From the NCBI RefSeq assembly GCF_014493765.1, contig NZ_JACTVJ010000018.1, positions 124,001 through 188,000 of the forward strand: a stretch of DNA of 64,000 bases, given 5' to 3'. Shown piece by piece: positions 26,960 to 34,795 of the stretch. The stretch is from Streptomyces polyasparticus. GTDB taxonomy: Bacteria > Actinomycetota > Actinomycetes > Streptomycetales > Streptomycetaceae. The first letter of the stretch is position 1. Each line of letters begins with the position of its first letter. The notes below the pieces were generated by a model, which did not search any database, was not told the DNA's origin, and saw only the letters and a program-made list of their open reading frames with translations. Made by a program: the position numbers and the translations under genes.

Positions 26960-28366
26960 ATGACTCAGCAGGGGGTGCGCTGGACGGCTGATCAGGTGCT
27001 CGCACTGGCGCCTGACGCTGCGTCACGCAATGCCGGAAGCAAGCTCGGCGCGGCCGGTCCGTGGTCCGAGGCGGGCAGTTCGAAGGAGGGGGCGGTATGG
27101 GGGCTGTGCAAGGGCAGCGGCAGCAAGCCGTACCAGACGGTGGTGGACACGGCGGGGCCTGCGTACCAGTGCAGCTGCCCCAGCCGTAAGTTCCCCTGCA
27201 AGCACGCCCTTGGGCTGCTGCTTCTCTGGGCGGGCGACGGGGACGGGGGCGGCGGCTCGGCGATGCCGGAGGCCGAGGCCCCGGAGTGGGCGGAGCAGTG
27301 GCTGGCGGGGCGGCGCAAGCGGGAGCAGGCGAAGGCGGCGCCGGACAAAGGCGAGGGCAGGCCGGCCGACGAGGAGGCGGCGCGGCGGCGTGCCGAGCGG
27401 CGGGCCGAGCGGGTCACCGCGGGGGTGACCGAGCTCGAGCAGCGGCTCGCGGATCTGCTGCGCGGCGGCCTGGCTTCGGCGGAGCAGACGGGGCACGGGC
27501 TGGGCGAGGAGACCGCCCGGCGGATGGTCGACGCGCAGGCGCCCGGACTCGCTTCGCGCGTACAGGAGTTGGGGATGATCCCTGCGTCCGGTCCCGGCTG
27601 GCCGGTGCGGATGCTCGAGGAGTGCGCGCTGCTTCATCTGCTCGACCAGGCCTGGCTGCGCAGGGAGCAGCTGCCGCCCGGCCTCGCCGCCACGGTCCGG
27701 TCACGGATCGGCCTGCCCTCGTCCGCGGAGGGGCCGGCGCTGCGCGACCGGTGGGTGGTGCTCGCGCAGTACGACACGGCGGACGCACGGCTCACCACGC
27801 GGCGGATATGGCTGTACGGGCAGGAGTCGGGCCGCACCGCGCTGCTCCTCTCTTACGGGGCGGCAGGACGCGCACCCGAACTCGCGCTGCCCGTCGGCCT
27901 GGCGCTCGACGCCGAGCTGTCCGCGTATCCGGGCGGCGGGCACCGCCATGCGCTCGGTGAGCGCTTCGCCCCGGCGGCACCGGCCGAGGTGCGTCCGGAC
28001 GGGGCGCCTGCGGACGGGGCGCCTGCGGGCGGGGTGCCTGCGGGCGGGGTGCGTCCGGGCGGAATGACCACGCACGAGGCGGCGGCCGCGTACGGGACGG
28101 CGCTGCGCGAGGACCCCTGGGCGGAGTCCTGGCCGGTCACGCTGCGGGACGTCATCCCGACCCCGGTCGGGGACGGGATGCAGCTCGCGGACGCCGACGG
28201 TGCGGGGGCGCTGCCGGTGGTGCCGGTCTCACGGCCCGGCCTGTGGCGGCTCGCCGCCGTCTCGGGCGGTGGCGGTGTGACGGTGTTCGGCGAGTGCGGC
28301 CACCGCGGGTTCACACCGCTCACGGTGTGGGCGGACGAGGCGGGGGGTGCGGTGTCGCTGTGTTGA
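26960..28366 (+). CDS. SWIM zinc-finger protein
   Basis: This 468-residue protein has an N-terminal SWIM domain (CxCx6CxH: C71, C73, C80, H82 in QCSCPSRKFPCKHALG), a zinc-binding fold used for DNA or protein contacts. A charged helical stretch (about residues 115-160) and a helical/beta C-terminal region (WPVRMLEECALLHLLDQAWL, RDRWVVLAQYDT, GRTALLLSYG) follow. A short PADGAPAGGVPAGG repeat lies near residue 355. The ATG at 26960 directly follows the promoter -10, implying leaderless expression. It is followed 136 bp later by the DUF5691 gene on the same strand and faces the MoxR operon. Confidence 0.93.
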   Translation: MTQQGVRWTADQVLALAPDAASRNAGSKLGAAGPWSEAGSSKEGAVWGLCKGSGSKPYQTVVDTAGPAYQCSCPSRKFPCKHALGLLLLWAGDGDGGGGSAMPEAEAPEWAEQWLAGRRKREQAKAAPDKGEGRPADEEAARRRAERRAERVTAGVTELEQRLADLLRGGLASAEQTGHGLGEETARRMVDAQAPGLASRVQELGMIPASGPGWPVRMLEECALLHLLDQAWLRREQLPPGLAATVRSRIGLPSSAEGPALRDRWVVLAQYDTADARLTTRRIWLYGQESGRTALLLSYGAAGRAPELALPVGLALDAELSAYPGGGHRHALGERFAPAAPAEVRPDGAPADGAPAGGVPAGGVRPGGMTTHEAAAAYGTALREDPWAESWPVTLRDVIPTPVGDGMQLADADGAGALPVVPVSRPGLWRLAAVSGGGGVTVFGECGHRGFTPLTVWADEAGGAVSLC

Positions 28367-28502
28367 CGTACGGCGGGGGCGGCATGCGCGGACGAGGCAG
28401 GAAGCGTGGGCTCGCCGGCCTGACGCACTGCGGGGGCGACCTGGGTGGGCGCACCAGGCGCCACCGGGTCGCTGCGCTGATCAACTGCGAGGGAGGACCG
28501 GG

Positions 28503-30110
28503 GTGACCACACCATCCACGACGGCCGGCTGGGAAGAGCTCGTCACGAGCGCCCTGCTCGGCACCGACCGGCGCGGCGGCGTCTCGGCCGCGGCCGGCCG
28601 GAGCCGCAAGGACGCGGCCGCCGCACTGCTGGACGAGGCGGCGCTGCACACCGTGCGCCGCAGGGCGGGTCTGCGGCCCGGGCCTGCCGCCGCACCGCCC
28701 GGACCGGCGCAGCCCGACCCGCGTCCCGCGCTCCCGGCCGCGGCCCGCCGGCGGCTTGCCCTGCTGCTCTCGGACCGGCCCGGTGCGGGCAGCGGCGCGC
28801 GGCGCGGCAACACACCCGACCTCACCGAGCTGCTGCCGCAGTGGCTCGCCGCGGCGAACGAGCACGGTTACGCGGCCCCGCCCGAGCTGCTGCCCGCGCT
28901 GCTCGACGCGGCGCGCGGCCGGACCGATCTGCGCCCGCCCGCGCTGGGGTTCGCGGGGCCGCGGGCACTGTGGCTGGCCAGGCTCAACCCGGAGTGGAAG
29001 TTCGCGCTGCGCACCACACCGGGCGGCAGTGCGCTCCCCGCGCCGGACGACCACGAGGCGGTCCGGCAGCTGTGGGAGGAGGGCCTGTTCGCCGAGCGGG
29101 TCGCCCTGCTCGGTGCCGTACGGGCGCATGATGCCGAAGCCGCGCGGATCCTCCTCGAATCCACCTGGTCCACCGAACGGGCCGAGGACCGCCTGATGTT
29201 CCTCGACTCGCTGCGCACGGGCCTCGCGGACGCGGACGAGCCGTTTCTGGAGCGTGCGCTGAGCGACCGCAGCCGCAATGTCCGCACCACCGCGGCCGAG
29301 CTGCTCTCCGCACTGCCCGCCTCGGCGCTCGCGGGGCGGATGGCGCGGCGGGCCGCGACGAGCATCGCCCTGGACGCGCTGCGCACCGGGATCACGGTCG
29401 AGGCGCCGCACGAGTGCGATCCGGGGATGGAGCGCGACGGCGTGGTGGCCACACCGCCGCCGGGCCGGGGACAACGCGCCTGGTGGCTCAGCCAGTTGGT
29501 GGAGTCGGCGCCGCTCGCGACCTGGCCGCAGCGCCTGGGCGGGCGGTCGCCGGCCGAGATCGTGGCGCTGCCCGTGGCCGACGACTGGCAGACCGAGCTG
29601 CACGCGGCATGGTGCCGTGCGGCCGTACGGCAGCGGGACGCCGCGTGGGCGCGGGCGCTGCTCGGGGCGCCCGCGTCACCGGGGGCCGCGGGGCCCGGAG
29701 CGGTCTCGCTCGCGGAGCGCGCGAAGCTCCTGAGCACACTGCCGGAGGGCGAACGGGCCGGCTGGGTGGCCGGGTTCATCTCGGCGCACGGTCTCTCCGA
29801 GGCGTTCCAGCTGCTCGGGGTGTGTGCGGTGCCTTGGTCGGAGCCGCTCGGCGGTGCGGTGGTGGACGCGCTCAACATCGCGCGGGACGCCGGGAGTTAC
29901 CCCTGGTCGTTCAGCGGGGTGATGGGCCTGGCCGAACGCTGCCTCGACCCGGCCGCGGCGGCCCGCCTCGAATCCCTCACCGCCACGCCGGACGAGAGGG
30001 AGGACGGGGCGCCGGGAGCGGGGGGTTACTGGGCGGAGGCGTTTCAGCGCCTTGTGGGGACGCTGAGGTTGCGGGCGGTGATGCGGGAGGAGTTGGCGGG
30101 GGCGGTGTGA
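28503..30110 (+). CDS. DUF5691 helical-repeat protein
   Basis: The 535-residue protein starts at a GTG preceded by GGGAGGA (28491-28497). It begins TTPSTTAGWEELVTSALLGT, which fits DUF5691, and is almost wholly helical with HEAT-like units (VRAHDAEAARILLESTW, DRLMFLDSLRTGLADADEPF, LERALSDRSRNVRTTAAELL). Such proteins are generally scaffolds. DUF5691 genes are usually found beside SWIM, MoxR and VWA genes as here, so it is probably a structural subunit of the same system. No catalytic motif is seen. Confidence 0.87.
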   Translation: MTTPSTTAGWEELVTSALLGTDRRGGVSAAAGRSRKDAAAALLDEAALHTVRRRAGLRPGPAAAPPGPAQPDPRPALPAAARRRLALLLSDRPGAGSGARRGNTPDLTELLPQWLAAANEHGYAAPPELLPALLDAARGRTDLRPPALGFAGPRALWLARLNPEWKFALRTTPGGSALPAPDDHEAVRQLWEEGLFAERVALLGAVRAHDAEAARILLESTWSTERAEDRLMFLDSLRTGLADADEPFLERALSDRSRNVRTTAAELLSALPASALAGRMARRAATSIALDALRTGITVEAPHECDPGMERDGVVATPPPGRGQRAWWLSQLVESAPLATWPQRLGGRSPAEIVALPVADDWQTELHAAWCRAAVRQRDAAWARALLGAPASPGAAGPGAVSLAERAKLLSTLPEGERAGWVAGFISAHGLSEAFQLLGVCAVPWSEPLGGAVVDALNIARDAGSYPWSFSGVMGLAERCLDPAAAARLESLTATPDEREDGAPGAGGYWAEAFQRLVGTLRLRAVMREELAGAV

Positions 30111-30156
30111 CCCCCGCCCGAAGCCCACGCGACCACAGGCCGGTCAAGCGGACCGG

Positions 30157-30567
30157 CTACGCGGACTGCGCGACGTTCCCCCGCACCCACTCCACAATCG
30201 CCCCGGTCGTCGCCCCCGGCGTGAAGATCTCCGCCACGCCCAGGGACTTCAGCGGGGGAATGTCCTCTTCCGGGATGATGCCGCCGCCGAAGACCTTGAT
30301 GTCCTCGGCGTCGCGCTCCTTGAGGAGTTCGATGACCTTGGCGAACAACGTCATATGGGCGCCGGACAGGATGGACAGGCCGATCGCGTCGGCGTCCTCC
30401 TGGATGGCGGTGTCGACGATCTGCTCGGGCGTCTGGTGCAGGCCCGTGTAGATGACCTCCATACCGGCGTCGCGCAGCGCACGCGCGATCACCTTCGCCC
30501 CGCGGTCGTGGCCGTCGAGACCGGGCTTGGCGACCACCACGCGGATCGGACCGGTTGTCGCACCCAT
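30157..30567 (-). CDS. icmB: B12-binding small subunit of isobutyryl-CoA mutase type (IcmB-like)
   Basis: This 136-residue protein is a stand-alone cobalamin-binding domain with the DxHxxG motif that supplies the lower-axial His ([15 protein letters not shown]), then [10 protein letters not shown] and [15 protein letters not shown]. The size equals that of streptomycete IcmB, which joins a separate IcmA subunit to isomerise isobutyryl-CoA and n-butyryl-CoA. No large subunit gene is in this window, as is usual. I chose the ATG at 30567 because GGAGG lies seven bases upstream; an ATG four codons earlier is possible. It could also serve another acyl-CoA mutase. Confidence 0.88.
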   Translation of the reverse strand: MGATTGPIRVVVAKPGLDGHDRGAKVIARALRDAGMEVIYTGLHQTPEQIVDTAIQEDADAIGLSILSGAHMTLFAKVIELLKERDAEDIKVFGGGIIPEEDIPPLKSLGVAEIFTPGATTGAIVEWVRGNVAQSA

Positions 30568-30967
30568 CGCTGCCTCCATGTCGAGCAAAGTCGTGCGGAC
30601 CCCCCTGAAGTGTGCCCGGGGAGCGCCGGGAACCTCACAGCGAGGCCCCGGAAGAAGTGAACGAACGTTATCGCCACCATCCCGCAACCGGCAGTTTCAC
30701 GGTCAGGACCGAGGGGGAAATCACACGTGGGACACGTTCGCCATGCGCGGCACCCGCAAGCAGCGGCCGAGCCGATTCGACCCGCATGCCGGGATCCGCG
30801 CACCGGGGAGCCGCAGGAGGTCGCCGCACCACCGCGCCGGCAGCCGCACGGTGTGGTGGTGCGGTGCGATCAGCGAGGTGTCAGTTCACGGCCGGCCGCC
30901 CGGGCGCCCCCATGTGGGCTCGCGGGGGACAGCGAAGTTCTCCGTGTGCCGTTTTGGAGGTCGGTTC
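30568..30967. other. Divergent intergenic region (icmB-like / lipase)
   Basis: About 400 bp without a supported gene. It must contain the leftward icmB promoter and the rightward lipase promoter. I see no riboswitch, long palindrome or paired -35/-10 I would defend. A GGAGG ribosome site at about 30956 belongs to the lipase gene. Confidence 0.4.
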
Positions 30968-31828
30968 ATGGAGGCCGTGAGGCTTCTCAGGATCCTCAAG
31001 TCGTTACCCCTGTTCCTGCCCGCCTGGACCCAGCGCATCTGGACTCTGTCGTCGTCCACGCTGCTCAGGGCCACCGCGCTCGAACTCGCCATCCTCACCG
31101 GGCACGTACTGCTCTATCCCTCCGGGATCGCGCAGGAACGTCCCGCCCCACCGCCTCCCGATGACGACTCGCCCCGGCTGCCCGCCGGCACCCACGACCG
31201 CCCGGTCGTGCTCCTGCACGGGTTCATCGACAACCGCTCCGTCTTCGTGCTCCTTCGCCGCACCCTGGCCCGGCACGGCCGCCGCCATCTCACCTCGCTC
31301 AACTACTCGCCGCTGACCTGCGACATCCGCGCGGCGGCCCGGCTGCTCGGCGCCCATGTCGAGGAGTTGTGCGAACGCACCGGACAGCAGCAGGTGGACA
31401 TCGTCGGGCACAGCCTCGGCGGGCTGATCGCGCGCTATTACGTGCAGTGCCAGGGCGGCGACGCCCGCGTGCGCACGCTCGTCACGCTCGGCACCCCGCA
31501 CGGCGGCACCCGGGTCATCCCTGCGATGAACGCCCATCCGATCGTGCGCCAGATGCGCCCCGGCTCCGACGTGCTCGCCGAACTGGGCGGGCCCGCACCC
31601 GGATGCGACACCCGTTTCGTCAGCTTCTGGAGCGATCTGGACCATTTGATGGTGCCGCTGGAGACCGCCTGCATCGAGCATCCCGATCTGCTCGCGCACA
31701 ACGTGCGGGTGAGCGGCATCGGGCATCTCGCGCTGCCCGTCCACCCCGCCGTCGCCTCCGGCATCCGGCAGGCCATCGACGACGACGGCGCCGCGATCAA
31801 CGCCGCGGACTCGGCGTCCGTGGCCTGA
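30968..31828 (+). CDS. Alpha/beta hydrolase, triacylglycerol lipase-like, probably exported or membrane-tethered
   Basis: The 286-residue protein has an N-terminal hydrophobic region (LRILKSLPLFLPAWTQRIW, LLRATALELAILTGHVLLYP) that may anchor or export it. The hydrolase core has HGFIDNRSVF (oxyanion region), the nucleophile elbow IVGHSLGGLIARYYV with Ser, TLGTPHGGTRV and a late GIGHLALPVHPAV giving the catalytic His. This fits the PGAP1/LipA-type bacterial lipase group. The ATG follows a GGAGG site. It is 50 bp from the downstream phosphotransferase-like gene. Confidence 0.85.
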   Translation: MEAVRLLRILKSLPLFLPAWTQRIWTLSSSTLLRATALELAILTGHVLLYPSGIAQERPAPPPPDDDSPRLPAGTHDRPVVLLHGFIDNRSVFVLLRRTLARHGRRHLTSLNYSPLTCDIRAAARLLGAHVEELCERTGQQQVDIVGHSLGGLIARYYVQCQGGDARVRTLVTLGTPHGGTRVIPAMNAHPIVRQMRPGSDVLAELGGPAPGCDTRFVSFWSDLDHLMVPLETACIEHPDLLAHNVRVSGIGHLALPVHPAVASGIRQAIDDDGAAINAADSASVA

Positions 31829-31878
31829 CCGGCCACAAATCGGTTGACCCCCGAGGGCCAGCCGAGTTCGATGCCCCG

Positions 31879-32808
31879 ATGACCGCCTCGAAGCCGCGCA
31901 AGATGCACGCCGACCAGGCAGAGATCGACGACACGCTCGTACGGCGGCTCGTGGACGGACAGTTCCCGCAGTGGGCCGGACTGCCGCTGGAGCACCTGGA
32001 CTCACCGGGGACGGTCAACGCGCTCTACCGGCTCGGCGAGGACATGGTCGTACGGCTGCCGCTGTGCGCCGGGTCCGACGACGAGGTGGAGAACGAGTTC
32101 GCCTGGCTGGCGAAGCTCGGCGGAGAGCTCCCGTTCCCGATCCCCGCGCCGCTCGCCAAGGGCGTACCCGCCGAGGGATACGAGTGGCTCTGGTCAGTGC
32201 ACCGGTGGCTGGACGGCACCAACCCGGCGCCCGGTGCGCTCGCCCGGCCGCGCGAACTGGCCGCGGATCTGGCCCGGTTCATCACCGCCCTGCGCCGTAT
32301 CGACACCACCGGCGCGCCCCGCTGCGGCCGGGGCGGTCCGCTCGCGCCCCGCGACGCGGCCACCCGCAAGGCGCTCGGGCAGCTCGCCGGCGTGATCGAC
32401 ACCGAGGCCGCGGCCGCCGTCTGGCAGCAGGCACTCGACGCCCCGGTGTACGACGGCCCCGACCGGTGGATGCACGGCGATCTGCAGCCCGGCAATCTCC
32501 TGGTCCACGCCGCGGGGCCCGACTCCGGACGGCTCGCCGCCGTCATCGACTTCGGCCTGGTCGGCATCGGCGACCCGACCGTCGACCTGATCACCGCCTG
32601 GTACGTGCTGCCCGCCGAGGCGCGCCCGGAGTTCCGCGCCGCCGTCGGGGCCGACGAGGCGAGTTGGGTACGGGGCCGGGGTCTGGCCCTGTCGATCGCG
32701 CTCCTGGAGCTCGCGTACTACCGCGAGACGAATCCACGGATGGCGACGACGGCGCGGCGGGTGATCGGCGAGGTCCTGGCCGACGCCGCGGCGCCGCCCA
32801 CCGCCTGA
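31879..32808 (+). CDS. Aminoglycoside phosphotransferase-family kinase
   Basis: The 309-residue protein has the APH fold signatures: LGEDMVVRLP (nucleotide Lys replaced by Arg-type context), the catalytic loop WMHGDLQPGNLLV with Asp and Asn, and the metal motif VIDFGLVGIGDPTVDL. Many genomic members of this family phosphorylate unknown small metabolites rather than antibiotics, so resistance should not be assumed. It begins MTASKPRKMHADQAEIDD at the ATG at 31879 and probably shares a transcript with the lipase. The next 289 bp hold only the upstream region of the M23 gene. Confidence 0.88.
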   Translation: MTASKPRKMHADQAEIDDTLVRRLVDGQFPQWAGLPLEHLDSPGTVNALYRLGEDMVVRLPLCAGSDDEVENEFAWLAKLGGELPFPIPAPLAKGVPAEGYEWLWSVHRWLDGTNPAPGALARPRELAADLARFITALRRIDTTGAPRCGRGGPLAPRDAATRKALGQLAGVIDTEAAAAVWQQALDAPVYDGPDRWMHGDLQPGNLLVHAAGPDSGRLAAVIDFGLVGIGDPTVDLITAWYVLPAEARPEFRAAVGADEASWVRGRGLALSIALLELAYYRETNPRMATTARRVIGEVLADAAAPPTA

Positions 32809-33097
32809 GCCACGCATCGGCACAGGCATCACACGACTTCCCCACCGTCCGAGCCACGCCGTTCACCTCACGGACCTCGGCATGCCTCAGCACCCCTCAG
32901 AGAGCCACCCTGAGCCCAAAATTTCTCGAACAAGCTTCGAACGCAAGGCCAAAGCTGTGCCCACAGTCCGCCGAAAGGCGGCCGAATGCCCGTTTCCCCC
33001 GCCAGTGAAACCAGCCGAAGATTGTCGGCGTCGCACACTGCCGGGTACAGTCACCGCACTGCTCCGCCCCCTTGTTGTCGAGGCGAAAGAGAAGTTG

Positions 33098-34723
33098 GTG
33101 AACGAACAGCACGGCTACGCCACCGGACACGGCGGCTATGCGACCGGTGCCTTCGACACCACCGCTTTCGACTCGGACCCCCTTTTCGGGGCGATGCCGG
33201 GCACGTACGACGCCGCGCAGAGCGGCCAGTGGGACAGCTCCCAGTGGGCCGCCGGCGCCGAGCAGATCCAGTCCCCGCCGCAGCACCAGACCTACGCCGC
33301 CGACGCGTCCGCGGGCTACGGCATGTATGCCGCGCAGCCCACCGGCGGTTACGAGAGCGGCAGTTACGACACCGGCGGCCACGACACGACCGCCATGTGG
33401 GCGAGTGCCGGATACCAGTCGCTCACCGACATCCCCGCACAGCCCGGCCCGCAGAGCGCCGAGCAGTGGGACACCACCGGCCACTGGCAGACGACCGGCG
33501 CCTACGGCTACGCCGACACCGGCTCCTACGACGCCACCGCCTGGAACTCCGCGGGCACCGACGCCTCGTACGAGACACGCACCGACACCTCGTTCGAAAC
33601 CGGCGCCGGAGCCACGTACGAGACGGACACCGGTGCCGCATACGGCGCGGACGGCGCGACCACCTCGTACGAGACGGGCTCCGGCACCTCGTACGACACG
33701 GACAGCAGCACCTCGTACGAGACCGGGACGACCGGCGGGTACGAGAGCGCCGGAGCCACCTCCTACGAGACCGGTTCCTACGCGGCCGGCGCCTACCAGC
33801 CCGACTCCGCCGCCTCCCACCCGTACGAGAACGAGGGCGGAGCCACCGCCTCGTACGGAAGCCAGGACGGTTACGGCGAGACCGAGTTGCTCAGCACGGC
33901 GGTCACCGTCGGCCACGACGACGAAGAGGCCGAGGAGCCCGAGCCGGTGCGGGTGGCGCACAGCCCCCGGCCGCAGCGCTCCGGCTCCCGCGGACGCCGC
34001 CGCACCCCCGCCAAGCGTTCCGCGCTCCTCACCGTGGCCGTGCCCTCCGTGTGCGCGCTGGGTGTCGCCGGGGTCGCCGCCGCCTCCGTGGCCGGCTCGA
34101 TGGGCGCGAACGAAGAGCCCAAGACACAGGCCGCGCCCGATCCGAGCTCGGTCGAAACGGCCGCCGCGAACAACAAGCTGGACACCCAGCTCACCGAACT
34201 CTCCGCGGACGCCGATGACTTCGCGGACCGTGCGAGCCGTACGCAGGAGCGCATCGACCTCAAGGAACGCCAGGAGGCCGAGAAGAAGCGCAAGGCCGAG
34301 GAGGCCGCCCGCAAGGAGGCGCTGCGCCCCAAGTTCTCGCTCCCGGTCAAGCAGCACGGGCTCAGCGCGTACTACGGACAGGCCGGTGTGAACTGGATGT
34401 CCGTGCACTCGGGCATCGACTTCCCCGTCTCGTACGGCACCGAGGTGCTCGCCGCGACGGACGGCACCGTGCGCACGCAGTGGAACGGCGCCTACGGGAA
34501 CATGGCCATAGTGACGGCGCCCGACGGCACCGAGACCTGGTACTGCCACCTGTCGAGCACGAAGATCCGCAGCGGTTCGGTCAAGGCCGGCGATGTGATC
34601 GCGTACTCCGGGAACTCGGGCAACTCCACAGGCCCGCATCTGCACTTCGAGGTCCGCCCGGGCGGCGGCTCGGCGATCGACCCGCTGCCGTGGCTGCGCA
34701 GCCACGGGCTCGAGCCGGTCTGA
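33098..34723 (+). CDS. M23 metallo-endopeptidase with long Tyr/Thr/Gly-rich cytosolic part
   Basis: The 541-residue protein has about 290 residues of low-complexity sequence in which TSYETG-type units recur (TSYETGSGTSYDTD, TTGGYESAGATSYETG). A basic patch and membrane segment (LLTVAVPSVCALGVAGVAAA) come next, then an external coiled-coil (LKERQEAEKKRKAEEAARKE) and a C-terminal M23 domain with zinc ligands in VHSGIDFP and HLHFEVRPGG. M23 enzymes cleave peptidoglycan cross-bridges. I chose the GTG at 33098 (NEQHGYATGHGG); the open frame runs further up into Pro/Arg noise. The large cytosolic part may regulate the enzyme. Confidence 0.88.
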   Translation: MNEQHGYATGHGGYATGAFDTTAFDSDPLFGAMPGTYDAAQSGQWDSSQWAAGAEQIQSPPQHQTYAADASAGYGMYAAQPTGGYESGSYDTGGHDTTAMWASAGYQSLTDIPAQPGPQSAEQWDTTGHWQTTGAYGYADTGSYDATAWNSAGTDASYETRTDTSFETGAGATYETDTGAAYGADGATTSYETGSGTSYDTDSSTSYETGTTGGYESAGATSYETGSYAAGAYQPDSAASHPYENEGGATASYGSQDGYGETELLSTAVTVGHDDEEAEEPEPVRVAHSPRPQRSGSRGRRRTPAKRSALLTVAVPSVCALGVAGVAAASVAGSMGANEEPKTQAAPDPSSVETAAANNKLDTQLTELSADADDFADRASRTQERIDLKERQEAEKKRKAEEAARKEALRPKFSLPVKQHGLSAYYGQAGVNWMSVHSGIDFPVSYGTEVLAATDGTVRTQWNGAYGNMAIVTAPDGTETWYCHLSSTKIRSGSVKAGDVIAYSGNSGNSTGPHLHFEVRPGGGSAIDPLPWLRSHGLEPV

Positions 34724-34741
34724 TCCACCCGTAAGCAACCG

Positions 34742-34780
34742 AATGGGGTGGCCCCTCCGCTGCGGAGGGGCCACCCCATT
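34742..34780. terminator. Bidirectional terminator between the M23 and pcrA genes
   Basis: A 19-bp perfect stem around a single central base (39 bp in all) lies between two convergent stops, 18 bp from one and 15 bp from the other. Confidence 0.9.
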
Positions 34781-34795
34781 GACGTGTCTACGGCT

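Noticed and set aside
31879-32808. Calling the APH-family gene an antibiotic resistance gene
   Set aside because: Family membership alone does not show aminoglycoside activity, and no resistance context or mobile element is nearby.
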